DNA from: Acidimicrobiia bacterium
Lineage (GTDB): Bacteria > Actinomycetota > Acidimicrobiia > Spongiisociales > SHLN01
DNA length: 39,986 nt
Assembly (NCBI GenBank): GCA_029862065.1
Contig: JAOTYB010000003.1
Span: forward strand, 1 to 39,986
Reading direction: 5' to 3'
The notes under the pieces are model-generated. The model was not told where the DNA came from. It searched no databases and saw only the letters and a list, made by a program, of their open reading frames with translations. This document shows positions 1-8,093 of the stretch, piece by piece; position 1 is the stretch's first letter; each line of letters opens with the position of its first letter. The position numbers were made by a program, and so were the translations under genes.

Positions 1-1
1 C

Positions 2-307
2 GTACTGGCAATTCCCGGGGTTCGAGAGGCGGTGGCAGCTGCCGATCGGGTCGTGGCGATTAGCCCCCTCTTTGCCGGCAAGGCTCTCAAGGGCCCGGCC
101 GACCGGGTAATGGCCACCCTGGGCCTGGCACCCGGCAATCAGGGGGTGGCCGATGCCTACGCCGGTCTCCTTACCGACCTCGTCGTGGATGCAGAGGATG
201 CGGACGAGAAGGTTGCCGCCGACGCCACTATTCATGCTCTCGATACCCGCATCGCTAATCCGGAGCGGGCCGCCCGGTTCGCTCGCGCCATCGTTGAGCT
301 GCCGTGA
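2..307 (+). CDS. cofD: 2-phospho-L-lactate transferase CofD/FbiA, C-terminal part (5' end outside window)
   Basis: This is the last ~101 codons of a gene that begins before the window; the frame is open from base 2 to the TGA at 305-307. The peptide reads PGVREAV, then VVAISPLFAGKALKGPADRVMATLG, split here as VVAISPLF and GKALKGPADRVM. These match the C-terminal region of CofD/FbiA, which transfers a phospholactyl (or phosphoenolpyruvyl) moiety to the deazaflavin Fo in coenzyme F420 synthesis. The stop overlaps the GTG start of cofE by four bases (GTGA), so the two consecutive F420 steps are translationally coupled. An internal GTG at 32 could be mistaken for a start, but homology to CofD continues upstream of it to the window edge. 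Confidence 0.85.
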   Translation, partial: VLAIPGVREAVAAADRVVAISPLFAGKALKGPADRVMATLGLAPGNQGVADAYAGLLTDLVVDAEDADEKVAADATIHALDTRIANPERAARFARAIVELP

Positions 308-996
308 TCGAACTTCACCCCCTTCCCGGCATCCCCGAGATCGAAAGCGGGGCCGACCTGGCCGCCGAGATCATGGCCGGGTGCGAGCGGGCCGCCCTCC
401 ACCTCACCGACGGTGACATCGTCGTGGTCACGCACAAGATCGTCTCAAAGGCCGAAGGGCGAACCGTCCGGGTATTGACCGACGCCGACTATCGGGCGGT
501 CATCGCCGAGGAGGCGGTCGACATCATCCGACGCCGCGGAGACCTTGTGATAACCCGTACGCGCCATGGCTTTGTGTGCGCAAATGCTGCGGTTGACCGG
601 TCAAACACACCCGAGGGAGTAGCCGTCCTGCTGCCGGTCGACCCGGATGGTTCGGCGCACAACCTCCGGCTAGCTCTGGAACGGGCTACGGGAGCCAAGC
701 TGGGCGTGCTGATAACCGACACGTTCGGCCGGGCATGGCGTCGGGGCCAAACCGACGTCGCCATCGGGATGTCGGGAGTGATCGCGGTCCTCGACCTTCG
801 GGGTACCACCGACACGGAAGGTCGCGAGCTCATGGCAACCGAGGTGGCCGTCGCCGATGAGCTGGCGGGAGCAGCCGACCTGGTAATGGGCAAGGCGACC
901 GCTGTCCCCGTCGCCATAGTGCGAGGAGCCAACCTCCTGGGCGAAGGCCGGGGAGACGATCTGGTCCGTGACCCCCAGGAAGATCTGTTTCTCTGA
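304..996 (+). CDS. cofE: Coenzyme F420-0:L-glutamate ligase CofE
   Basis: The 230-aa protein adds L-glutamate residues to F420-0 using GTP. Family motifs are visible in order: THKIVSKAEGR (about residues 43-53), GFVCANAAVDRSN (about 89-101), DTFGRAWRRGQTDVAIG (about 139-155) and VMGKATAVPVA near the C-terminus. The GTG start is fixed by its 4-base overlap with the cofD stop. Length fits the single-domain CofE seen in archaea. Mycobacterial FbiB is about twice as long because it carries a C-terminal FMN-binding reductase domain, which is absent here. The next gene downstream is convergent, so cofE ends the transcription unit. Confidence 0.93.
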   Translation: MIELHPLPGIPEIESGADLAAEIMAGCERAALHLTDGDIVVVTHKIVSKAEGRTVRVLTDADYRAVIAEEAVDIIRRRGDLVITRTRHGFVCANAAVDRSNTPEGVAVLLPVDPDGSAHNLRLALERATGAKLGVLITDTFGRAWRRGQTDVAIGMSGVIAVLDLRGTTDTEGRELMATEVAVADELAGAADLVMGKATAVPVAIVRGANLLGEGRGDDLVRDPQEDLFL

Positions 997-1074
997 GTTG
1001 ACAGTTAACAGTCAACAGGCAACAGGCAACCCGCGCTTGACGCTTTCTGACTATGAACTGCCAACTGTGAACTC
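997..1074. repeat. Two short arrays of degenerate 7-bp units between convergent genes
   Basis: Five consecutive 7-mers run without a gap from 997 to 1031: GTTGACA, GTTAACA, GTCAACA, GGCAACA, GGCAACC. A second set at 1054-1074 reads TGAACTG, CCAACTG, TGAACTC, and its last unit enters the stop codon region of the convergent epimerase gene. The first three units can also pair (GTTGAC with GTCAAC around GTTAAC). There is no room for a gene. Three other intergenic sites in the window have different 7-bp units with the same period. Confidence 0.75.
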
Positions 1075-2008
1075 ATTCCCTAAACGAGTCCACCGTCTTG
1101 GCGATGCCGGTCTCCAGGTCGGTCCAGGGCTCCCAGCCGAGGTGCTTTTTGGCGGCGGCGGCGTTAATGACTGAACGGTTGAGGTCTCCATCCTTGGCTG
1201 GGCCGTGTTCGGGTGAACCGTCGTATCCGGCGGCCCGGGCGATATGACCGTACAGCTCGTTGACCGTGGTGGGGATGCCGGTGCCGATGTTGAGGCGAAT
1301 AGGCCCGCCGATCTCCCCGGCCCGGGCAAAGGCATCAACAATGTCTTCAACGAACACGTAATCACGAGCTTGCTCACCGTCACCGTTAATCACCGGGCGC
1401 CTGCCATCCAGCATGAGCCGGGAGAAAATCGCCACCACTCCCGCCTCGCCATGGGGGTCCTGACGCGGTCCGTACACATTGCCGAGGGCGAGGATGACGT
1501 AGTCGATCCCTGAGTGCTGTTCGAAGTATCGAAAATAATCCTCGACGATCTTCTTTGATATGCCGTACGGCGAATCGGGAAGAGCCGGATAGTCCTCGGC
1601 GGCCGGCTTGCGCGGCACTTCCCCGAACATCGCTCCCCCCGAGGAGGCAAACACGATTCTCTGCGTGCCCGCTTCGGTCGCCGCCAGCTGGACGTTGAGC
1701 GTGCCCAGCACGTTCACCTCAGCATCGAACATCGGGTCTTCGACCGATGGACGCACCCCTGACTGAGCGGCCAGGTGATGGATGACGTCAGGCTCAAATC
1801 GGCGCACTGCCTGGCGGAACTCGTCGGTCCGGATGTCGAGCTGGTGGAAGTGGACCGAGCCAAGGCGGCGGGCGTCCGCCAATCGGTCGAGGTGACCCGT
1901 GGAGAGGTCGTCGACGGCCAGCACTTCCCAATCATCATCGACGAGGCGATCAACCAAGTGGGATCCGATGAAACCGGCTCCTCCCGTCACCAATGCTTTG
2001 CCGCTCAT
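1073..2008 (-). CDS. NAD-dependent epimerase/dehydratase (UDP-glucose 4-epimerase-like SDR)
   Basis: The 311-aa protein is an extended short-chain dehydrogenase acting on nucleotide sugars. The N-terminal Rossmann motif TGGAGFIGSHL lies at residues 8-18, an acidic residue ends beta-2 (AVDDLSTGH), SSGGAMFG supplies the catalytic Ser region, and SPYGISKKIVEDYF holds the YxxxK catalytic pair. GNVYGPRQDP and NIGTG are typical of GalE/RmlB-like enzymes. Length (~310) and motifs favour a UDP-sugar 4-epimerase, but the exact substrate cannot be read from sequence. A GAAGGGA element just before the ATG is a plausible ribosome site. It is last in a minus-strand run of sugar-nucleotide genes, 43 bp after the nucleotidyltransferase. 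Confidence 0.85.
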   Translation of the reverse strand: MSGKALVTGGAGFIGSHLVDRLVDDDWEVLAVDDLSTGHLDRLADARRLGSVHFHQLDIRTDEFRQAVRRFEPDVIHHLAAQSGVRPSVEDPMFDAEVNVLGTLNVQLAATEAGTQRIVFASSGGAMFGEVPRKPAAEDYPALPDSPYGISKKIVEDYFRYFEQHSGIDYVILALGNVYGPRQDPHGEAGVVAIFSRLMLDGRRPVINGDGEQARDYVFVEDIVDAFARAGEIGGPIRLNIGTGIPTTVNELYGHIARAAGYDGSPEHGPAKDGDLNRSVINAAAAKKHLGWEPWTDLETGIAKTVDSFRE

Positions 2009-2051
2009 GGGGTCCCTTCTTCGTGCCTCGCCCGGCAGATCCTATCGGCGG

Positions 2052-3059
2052 TCATTCGGGTGGCGCGAAGGTGATCGATCCGGCAGGAAGCACCGATCCA
2101 GGGGCCACACGGGCACCATTGTCGAGCTCGCAGCCAGAGGAAACGACGGCTCCCTCGCCGACGAGAGTTGCGCCGCCAACGATCGCTCCCGATTCGATGC
2201 GGGCCCCCGGGCCGATAACCGCTCGGCGGACGGTGGCGCCGGCCTCAACGGTGGCACCGGCGAGCACGACCGCCTCGGAGACCTCAGCCCCATCCCCGAT
2301 CGTGGCGGTCGGGTCGACCCACACCCACGGCTCTGTCTTCTGAGGAAACTGAACGAGTCGCGACCGGCCGGCGGCAACCGCGTCATGGGTGTCCAGGTAC
2401 AACTCGTTGGTCCCGATATCGAGCCACACGCCCTCGATCACGACGCCGCCCAAGTGCCCGGCTTCGACCAGCTCCGGGAACACCGCCCGCTCGAAGGAGA
2501 GCCGGCCCTGCGGATAGCCCTCCAAGACCTCCCGCTTCATGAGGTACATGCCGGCATTCACCGTATCGGTGGGAGCCGTCCCGGCCGGCGGCTTTTCGAT
2601 GAACCGCTCAACCACGCCCTCGGGCGATGTCACAACGACGCCGTAGGCACTTGTGTCCTCCACTCGCACCAGTGCCAGGACCGCCGGCAGGTCGGGCGCA
2701 TTCGCGACGAACTCTGTGAGCTGGCCCTCCAGAACCACATCACCGTTCAATACGAGAAATCGCTCGTCGAGTCGATCGAGGGCGGCCGCTACCGGCCCGG
2801 CGGTGTCGAGCCGTGTCCGTTCGACCGACACCACCACGTGGGGCGTTGCGACCGACTCGGCGTATTCGCGCCACTCGCTCTCGTGATCGGTTCCGACAGC
2901 CAGAATCACCTCTTCCACCCCTACCTCGGCGAGGAGGCGGAACTGGAGCTCAATGAACGGCACACCAGCCACGGGAAGCAAGCCCTTGGGCATCGATTCT
3001 GTGAGGGGCCATACCCGCGTGCCTCGGCCGCCGACGAGTAGCACGGCCTGGCGAATCAT
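2052..3059 (-). CDS. Sugar-1-phosphate nucleotidyltransferase with left-handed beta-helix C-terminus
   Basis: This 335-aa protein activates a sugar-1-phosphate with an NTP. The N-terminal half is an NTP_transferase domain with the signature GGRGTRVWPLT followed by SMPKGLLPVAGVPFIE (residues 9-33), plus LNGDVVL with the metal-binding Asp. From about residue 245 onward, hexapeptide-like repeats appear (VSEAVVLAGATVEAGATVR and IGPGARIESGAIVGG), a left-handed beta-helix as in mannose-1-phosphate guanylyltransferase-like and GlmU-like proteins. The sugar and base are not determinable. Its ATG overlaps the stop of the upstream GT2 (4-base ATGA), showing coupling inside the operon. Confidence 0.85.
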   Translation of the reverse strand: MIRQAVLLVGGRGTRVWPLTESMPKGLLPVAGVPFIELQFRLLAEVGVEEVILAVGTDHESEWREYAESVATPHVVVSVERTRLDTAGPVAAALDRLDERFLVLNGDVVLEGQLTEFVANAPDLPAVLALVRVEDTSAYGVVVTSPEGVVERFIEKPPAGTAPTDTVNAGMYLMKREVLEGYPQGRLSFERAVFPELVEAGHLGGVVIEGVWLDIGTNELYLDTHDAVAAGRSRLVQFPQKTEPWVWVDPTATIGDGAEVSEAVVLAGATVEAGATVRRAVIGPGARIESGAIVGGATLVGEGAVVSSGCELDNGARVAPGSVLPAGSITFAPPE

Positions 3060-3769
3060 TTGAGAATCGCCGACTTGGCCGACAGGCGGACCCGCAACAG
3101 CATCAGGAGCGCCGGGAAGCCGTCACGCCACGAGATCTTCTTCCCCTCGTGGACCTCGCGGCCGGCGTAGGTAATGGGAACCTCCCAGATGCGCACCCCC
3201 AAGCGCAAAGCCTTGGCCGTCACCTCCGGTTCGAAGTCGAATCGGTTGGCCGACAGATTCAAAGATCGCAGGAGGTCGCCGTCGAACATCTTGTAACAGG
3301 TCTCCATATCCGACAGGGTGGTGTTGAACAAGACATTGGTCATGAGGCTGAGGAAGCGGTTGCCCACCCAGTGCCAGAAGAACATGTTGCGACGCTCGCC
3401 GGTGAACCGCGATCCGTACACCACCCGAGCCTGGCCCTCCTGGAGCGGACGGAGCATTCGAGCGAGATCGCGCGGATCGTATTCAAGATCAGCGTCCTGC
3501 ACGACGATGAGGTCTCCCCGAGCTTCCTCGATGCCCCGGCGCACCGCCGCTCCCTTGCCCCGATTGTCCGGATAGGACACCATCCGCACCGTCGAGTCGG
3601 CCAGTCGTTTGATGATGTCGGCGGTGCCGTCTTGAGAGCCGTCGTCGATGATGATGATCTCGCGCTCGATGCCGAGCGGGGCCTCCCGCAATCGCCGAAT
3701 CGCCTCACCCACCGTGTTCCGTTCGTTGAACACGGGAACAATGATGGAAAGCAGCTGGTAGTCAGCCAT
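3056..3769 (-). CDS. Glycosyltransferase family 2, polyprenol-phosphate sugar transferase type
   Basis: The 237-aa GT-A enzyme resembles DPM1/ArnC-like transferases that load a sugar onto polyprenyl phosphate at the cytoplasmic membrane face. Visible motifs are SIIVPVFNERNTVGEAI (residues 8-24), IIIIDDGSQDGT (about 38-49), NRGKGAAVRRGIEEARGD (about 69-86) and the VQDADLEYDPRDL metal-binding stretch, then YGSRFTGERRN and EPEVTAK. There is no C-terminal membrane segment, so it matches the soluble Dpm1 form. It overlaps the 3' end of the upstream decarboxylase gene by 8 bases and the start of the nucleotidyltransferase by 4, so the three are one coupled unit. Confidence 0.88.
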   Translation of the reverse strand: MADYQLLSIIVPVFNERNTVGEAIRRLREAPLGIEREIIIIDDGSQDGTADIIKRLADSTVRMVSYPDNRGKGAAVRRGIEEARGDLIVVQDADLEYDPRDLARMLRPLQEGQARVVYGSRFTGERRNMFFWHWVGNRFLSLMTNVLFNTTLSDMETCYKMFDGDLLRSLNLSANRFDFEPEVTAKALRLGVRIWEVPITYAGREVHEGKKISWRDGFPALLMLLRVRLSAKSAILK

Positions 3770-4685
3770 CGATCAAGGAACGGAAATAGTCGACGGTGGG
3801 GGGCAGTCCTTCCGCCAAACCGACGGTCGGCTCCCACCCCAGGTGATGACGGGCTCGGCCGATGTCCGGCTGACGGCGGGCGGGGTCGGATTCAGGGAGC
3901 GGGAGATAGTCAATTCCCGTCTCGGCTATGGACTGCGCGATTGTGGTGGCGAGCTCCTTCATCGAGAGCTCTTCGGGGTTGCCGATGTTGACCGGGTCGG
4001 TGACGTCGCTGTTGGAGAGCCGCCACATCCCCTCAATGAGGTCGTCGACGTAGCAAAAGGATCGCGTCTGGGTTCCGTCGCCGTAGATCGTGAGCCGCTC
4101 ACCGGCCAGCGCCTGGTTGATGAAGTTGGAGACCACCCGACCGTCGTCTGGCGCCATTCCCGGCCCGTAGGTGTTGAAGATGCGAATGATCCGAGACTCC
4201 GGAACCAGGCCTTGCCGCTGATACGCATAAGTCAAGGCTTCGGCGTACCGCTTGGCCTCGTCATAGCAAGCACGAGTCGAGGTGACTTGGACCGAGCCGG
4301 TGTAGTCCTCGCGCTGGGGATGCTGGGTCGGATCGCCGTACACCTCGCTGGTCGAAGCGAGCAGGAATCGGGCACCTTGAGCAGCCGCCAGGTCGAGCAT
4401 GGCCCGGGTGCCTTCCCCACCGGTGCGGAGCGTTCCGATCGGGTCCAACAAGTAACGAGGCGGCGACGCCGGCGAGGCCAGGTGGTAGATCCGATCGAAA
4501 GAACCCGGAAGCTCCGGAGGGTCCACGACGGAGCCCTCAACAAACGTCGCGCCGTCGGCCGGGCCGAGTGGGCTGGGGCTCGACAGGTTGTCGAGCACGA
4601 CGACTTCCCAACCCTCGTCGAGGAGCCGAAGAGACAAATTCCGCCCGAGGAATCCCGCCCCACCCGTTACGAGGGCTCGACTCAT
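3762..4685 (-). CDS. UDP-glucuronate decarboxylase-like NAD-dependent SDR (UDP-xylose synthase type)
   Basis: The 307-aa protein has the Rossmann motif TGGAGFLGRNL at its N-terminus, STSEVYGDPTQHPQ, then ACYDEAKRYAEAL with the YxxxK pair, RIFNTYGPGM, and LPLPESDPARRQPDI near the C-terminus. The combination YGDP, ACYDEAKR and the PARRQPDI segment is characteristic of UDP-glucuronate decarboxylases that make UDP-xylose. The upstream gene makes UDP-glucuronate, which supports this. The start is taken at the ATG of MSRALVTGG because it overlaps the ugd stop as ATGA (4682-4685). A longer in-frame extension upstream has no domain content and would lie inside ugd. Confidence 0.85.
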   Translation of the reverse strand: MSRALVTGGAGFLGRNLSLRLLDEGWEVVVLDNLSSPSPLGPADGATFVEGSVVDPPELPGSFDRIYHLASPASPPRYLLDPIGTLRTGGEGTRAMLDLAAAQGARFLLASTSEVYGDPTQHPQREDYTGSVQVTSTRACYDEAKRYAEALTYAYQRQGLVPESRIIRIFNTYGPGMAPDDGRVVSNFINQALAGERLTIYGDGTQTRSFCYVDDLIEGMWRLSNSDVTDPVNIGNPEELSMKELATTIAQSIAETGIDYLPLPESDPARRQPDIGRARHHLGWEPTVGLAEGLPPTVDYFRSLIDG

Positions 4686-5944
4686 CGACCGATGCCTTCG
4701 TACCGCATCCCGAGGTGGCGGACGGCATCGGGGTCGAGCATGTTGCGGGCATCGATGACGATCGCAGTCTTCATTGCCTCCCGTACTGCTCTCAAGTCGA
4801 CGGATTGAAACTCTGGCCACTCCGTCGCTATGAGCAAAACATCGGCGTCCTTGACCGCCTGAATAGCGTCGTCAACCCGGATGACCCCGTTGACGTGGGC
4901 TGCCTCAGGGTCATAGGCCTGGACGGTGGCCCCGGCCGCCATCAGCGCATCGGCCAGGAAGACCGCAGGCGACTCGCGGATGTCGTCGGTGCCGGCCTTG
5001 AAAGCCAGACCCCACATCCCGACCGTGGCTCCGTCGAGGTCGACGGCCGCTCGTACTTTGTCGACCACCCGGTGGCGCTGGAGCTCATTGACTTCAATGA
5101 CGCCTCGCAGCAGTGAGAAGTCGTACCCGGCATCGTCGGCGATCGAGACCAGGGCACGAGTGTCCTTGGGGAAGCACGACCCGCCGTAGCCGGGACCGGG
5201 GTTGAGGAAGTGAAAGCCCACACGCCGGTCATAGCCCATGCCCAACAGCACATCCTTGACGTCGGCGCCGACTGACTCGCAGAGGTTGGCTATGGCATTG
5301 GCGAAGGTGATACGGGTGGCCAAGTAGGCGTTTGAGGCGTACTTGATCATCTCCGAGGAGGGCGGATCGGTGACCACCACCGGTGCTTGCAGGGCTTGGT
5401 ACAGCTCGAGCATCACCTCGGCTGCTTCCTGGCTGCGAGTCCCGATGACGATTCGGTCCGGGTGGAGGAAGTCGCCAACCGCGCTCCCCTCGCGCAGGAA
5501 CTCCGGATTGGAAATGACGGTTGCCCCCCGCCGGAACGTGTCGACGTGGTCCTGGAACCGGGCAACCGAGCCAACCGGCACGGTCGACTTCAGCACCAAA
5601 ACCGCGTTTTGCTGCAACACCGGGCCGATGTCGTCGAGCGCACCTTCGATGTAAGTGGTGTCGGCCGAACCGTCTTCGGCCGGCGGGGTGGGAAGGGCGA
5701 TGAACACTACGCGGGCACCCGCCACCGCCTCCTTGTTGTCGGCGTGAAAGGACATCAGCTTGTTGGCGATGCCCTCAGACAGGAGCTGTTCGAGGCCGGC
5801 CTCAAAAAAAGGGACCTGGCCGGCCTCCAGTGTCTTGAGCTTCTCGGAATCTCGCTCCCCGAGACGGACTGTGTGGCCGAGGTAGGCGAGACCGGCACCG
5901 GTGACCAGCCCAACGTATCCGGCGCCGATGACGGCAACTTGCAT
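4682..5944 (-). CDS. ugd: UDP-glucose 6-dehydrogenase
   Basis: The 420-aa protein oxidises UDP-glucose to UDP-glucuronate with two NAD+. The N-terminal motif AVIGAGYVGLVTGAGLA binds NAD. NPEFLREGSAVGDFLHPDR (about residues 146-164) and NAYLATRITFANAIANLCE (about 205-223) are family signatures, and the catalytic Cys is C257 in GGSCFPKDT. The C-terminal UDP-binding domain includes GLAFKAGTDDIRESPA. It is the first gene of the minus-strand sugar-nucleotide operon. The 119-bp gap upstream (5945-6063) should hold its promoter; a weak GAGG lies about 11 nt before the ATG, and no convincing -10 box was found. Confidence 0.95.
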   Translation of the reverse strand: MQVAVIGAGYVGLVTGAGLAYLGHTVRLGERDSEKLKTLEAGQVPFFEAGLEQLLSEGIANKLMSFHADNKEAVAGARVVFIALPTPPAEDGSADTTYIEGALDDIGPVLQQNAVLVLKSTVPVGSVARFQDHVDTFRRGATVISNPEFLREGSAVGDFLHPDRIVIGTRSQEAAEVMLELYQALQAPVVVTDPPSSEMIKYASNAYLATRITFANAIANLCESVGADVKDVLLGMGYDRRVGFHFLNPGPGYGGSCFPKDTRALVSIADDAGYDFSLLRGVIEVNELQRHRVVDKVRAAVDLDGATVGMWGLAFKAGTDDIRESPAVFLADALMAAGATVQAYDPEAAHVNGVIRVDDAIQAVKDADVLLIATEWPEFQSVDLRAVREAMKTAIVIDARNMLDPDAVRHLGMRYEGIGR

Positions 5945-6063
5945 GTGTAATAAGCCTCAGATAGGTGTACGAATTAAGTCGGCGTGCGCGGGCCTCGACT
6001 TGACCGCCTTCCACCATAAGGTAGCGGGTGATGGCCACCGGCGCAGTAGGTCGAGCGACTCGC

Positions 6064-7362
6064 TCACTCCCCGAAGTCGGCGTCGGCACCGAGGAACACA
6101 ATGATGTCGACGCCGCCGGTGGTTGGATTGCCATCCTGCACCAAGCCGATCCCGATTTGGGCAACGAATGCATCGGCTGCGGCGATCTCGCCGGGGCGGG
6201 TTATCACCACGGTCTCGTCATACATCCGGTCGGCATTCCCGACCACAGCCACGACATGGCCAAGCGACTCGACAAGGTTCTTGAATTCCAGAGCGGCCCC
6301 GTTGCGGCCGTTTCCATTCCGTACCTCTATCCGCAAAGAGAACGCCGCATCTCCCGTCAGCGAGTTTCCCGCCCGGAAATCTTCCAACAACGCCGGCGCT
6401 TTTTCCGGATCGGGCCGAACATACGAGACCCCTTCGATGTTCTGAAAGTACACGGGGAGTGTGACCGCTTCGAGAGCGGCTGTGTCGAAGGACCGCATGT
6501 CCCAGGCCAGGTCGCGAAGCGTGTCGTAGTCGAGGCCGGCGTCGGTCTTCAGCTGCTCGCCGATTGCACCCACCAGCTCCCCCATGTCGAGGAGATTGGT
6601 CGGCCGCTTGGCTTCGTTGAGGATGGTGAACACCAGTTCTTGCTGGCGCTTGGTCCGGTCGAGATCGTCGCCGGGCACCCCCTGCCACTGGCCATCGACT
6701 AGCTCCTCGAGCGACCGGGCCCTGGCAAAGGAAAGAGCGGTTGGTCCGTCCATGTGGACAACACCGGCCGGCACGTTGAGGCCAGATTTGAGATCCCGGG
6801 TGGGGAGGGCAAAGAAGAAATCGATGCCATTCAGCTGGTCCACTATCGAAGAGAACCCCACGAAGTCAATCTCGACGTAGTGGTTGATCGAGACGCCGGC
6901 CACCGCCGAGGCCGCCTCGATCAACTGGTTCGGATCGCGGGCGTAGGTGGCGTTGAGCTTCTCACGGGATCCGTCGTCACGGATGACTAGTAAGTCGCGA
7001 GGGAGACTCACGAGCTGTGCGGTTTGCTTGGCCGGATCCAACCGGAACAGCATGATGACATCTGCCCGCTCACCTTCGAATTCGCCGAAGAACTCCAGGG
7101 ATCCGGTCAGGTTCTCGCAGGTGTCGCTCCCCACCAGCAAGAGGTACAAAGCCTTATCTGCTTCATCAACGGGCGCCACGAGCGCGGGCAGTTGCTCCTG
7201 AGGAATCTGTTCGATCGATCGATCGATCGCATCTTTGATGCCGTTGAGGTAGAAGAGCACGGCAAACACGACGACGTTGGCGAACAGAAGCAAGCCGATG
7301 AGGACCCGTTTCGTCACGACGCCAATTGGAAAGGGCACGGACGGTGCGGCAGAGCGCTGCAT
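6064..7362 (-). CDS. LytR-CpsA-Psr (LCP) family cell-wall glycopolymer ligase
   Basis: The 432-aa protein has a short cytoplasmic N-terminus, one membrane segment (about residues 20-40, VLIGLLLFANVVVFAVLFYL) and an extracytoplasmic LCP domain. LCP signatures are ADVIMLFRLDP, VSLPRDLLV with the phosphate-binding Arg, KLNATYA, GPTALSFARARS and DLDRTKRQQELV. A LytR_C domain follows at the end (LRIEVRNGNGRNGAALEF). LCP enzymes move undecaprenyl-linked glycopolymers onto peptidoglycan, which fits a locus rich in glycan synthesis. It is transcribed from its own start-proximal TAACCT box. A run of four CGAT units lies in the coding sequence at 7212-7229, just after the membrane segment. Confidence 0.9.
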   Translation of the reverse strand: MQRSAAPSVPFPIGVVTKRVLIGLLLFANVVVFAVLFYLNGIKDAIDRSIEQIPQEQLPALVAPVDEADKALYLLLVGSDTCENLTGSLEFFGEFEGERADVIMLFRLDPAKQTAQLVSLPRDLLVIRDDGSREKLNATYARDPNQLIEAASAVAGVSINHYVEIDFVGFSSIVDQLNGIDFFFALPTRDLKSGLNVPAGVVHMDGPTALSFARARSLEELVDGQWQGVPGDDLDRTKRQQELVFTILNEAKRPTNLLDMGELVGAIGEQLKTDAGLDYDTLRDLAWDMRSFDTAALEAVTLPVYFQNIEGVSYVRPDPEKAPALLEDFRAGNSLTGDAAFSLRIEVRNGNGRNGAALEFKNLVESLGHVVAVVGNADRMYDETVVITRPGEIAAADAFVAQIGIGLVQDGNPTTGGVDIIVFLGADADFGE

Positions 7363-7369
7363 TTGGGCG

Positions 7370-7375
7370 AGGTTA
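7370..7375 (-). promoter_or_regulatory. Putative leaderless -10 box for the LCP gene
   Basis: On the minus strand TAACCT lies 7 nt upstream of the ATG at 7362. This matches the actinobacterial -10 pattern TANNNT placed so that transcription begins at or next to the start codon. No Shine-Dalgarno sequence is visible in the 42-bp gap from the preceding gene. Confidence 0.45.
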
Positions 7376-7404
7376 CTACCGACCCGGATTCAGTTACGGC
7401 AGGT

Positions 7405-8076
7405 TCAGCTTGCCAACACCTGCGTGAAGTGAGCGACCGTTCGATCGGCGACGTCCTCGGCGACCTCCCACTGGTAGTCGGAGGCCGCCTCGTCGATCAG
7501 CCCATGGCCCACTCCCCCGTAGAGAACCCATTCTCCGGAGCTGAGTTGTGCCTGGGTTCGGTTCCGGTCGGCCCCGTCGACGATGGCGTCTTCTTTGCCA
7601 AAAAAGCCAAGGAGCGGGATGGGCGGAGCCGACGGACCTTCGCTCACGACCGGAGAGATCAGGACAACTCCTCCCACCATGTCTGAGGTGGCGACAAAGC
7701 CGAGGGCCGCAGGAGCCGCCCGGTCCATAGCGAGCAGACCAACCGCCCCGGATTGCACCCACGGTGTATCCGTACTGGCGATCCAGTGGGAGGCGTCGGC
7801 TAGGACCGAGGCCACCGCCTGATCCGCCGGCCAGTCGCTCGTCCGGCCGCGATACAGGTCGGGACAGGCCACCGCCAACCCGTATCTGGCCAACCGGCGA
7901 GCAAAGGCCTTGACCGAAGCCGTCACTCCATCGTGGCCGTGGACGAGCAGGATGGTCGGGAACGAACCGGTGTGATCGGGCCGAGCGAGGTAGCCGCGAT
8001 TGTGTCGAAGGCCAGAGAAGATATCGGCGGCGCCATAGAGGATCTGGTGAGTGCCCTCGCCCTTCAACAGTGCCAT
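7405..8076 (-). CDS. Dienelactone-hydrolase-family alpha/beta hydrolase with unusual nucleophile site
   Basis: The 223-aa protein has the length and layout of DLH proteins: the oxyanion-region strand TILLVHGHDGVTASVKAFARRLARYGLAVACPDLYRGR (residues 41-78, shown as VHGHDGV and ACPDLYRG), a nucleophile-elbow strand, GKEDAIVDG with the acid near residue 163, and GGVGHGLIDEA with His 191. At the elbow, DLH normally has GxCxGG; here the residues are VGLLAMDRAAPAA, placing Asp118 (codon 7723-7725, GTC on the plus strand) where Cys is expected and losing the glycines. It may be a divergent hydrolase or an inactive one; substrate is unknown. GGAAGG five bases before the ATG is a good ribosome site. 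It lies 17 bp downstream of birA on the same strand. Confidence 0.75.
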   Translation of the reverse strand: MALLKGEGTHQILYGAADIFSGLRHNRGYLARPDHTGSFPTILLVHGHDGVTASVKAFARRLARYGLAVACPDLYRGRTSDWPADQAVASVLADASHWIASTDTPWVQSGAVGLLAMDRAAPAALGFVATSDMVGGVVLISPVVSEGPSAPPIPLLGFFGKEDAIVDGADRNRTQAQLSSGEWVLYGGVGHGLIDEAASDYQWEVAEDVADRTVAHFTQVLAS

Positions 8077-8093
8077 CGACGCCTTCCGCCTAA

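Noticed and set aside
4686-4820. N-terminal extension of the UXS-like protein
   Set aside because: The extra 45 residues are a shadow of the ugd reading frame, and the ATGA overlap with the ugd stop gives a natural start at 4685.
7212-7229. CGAT tetranucleotide run in the LCP gene as a phase-variation tract
   Set aside because: Only about 4.5 copies, and the CGATCG word is common in GC-rich DNA; too short to expect frequent slippage.
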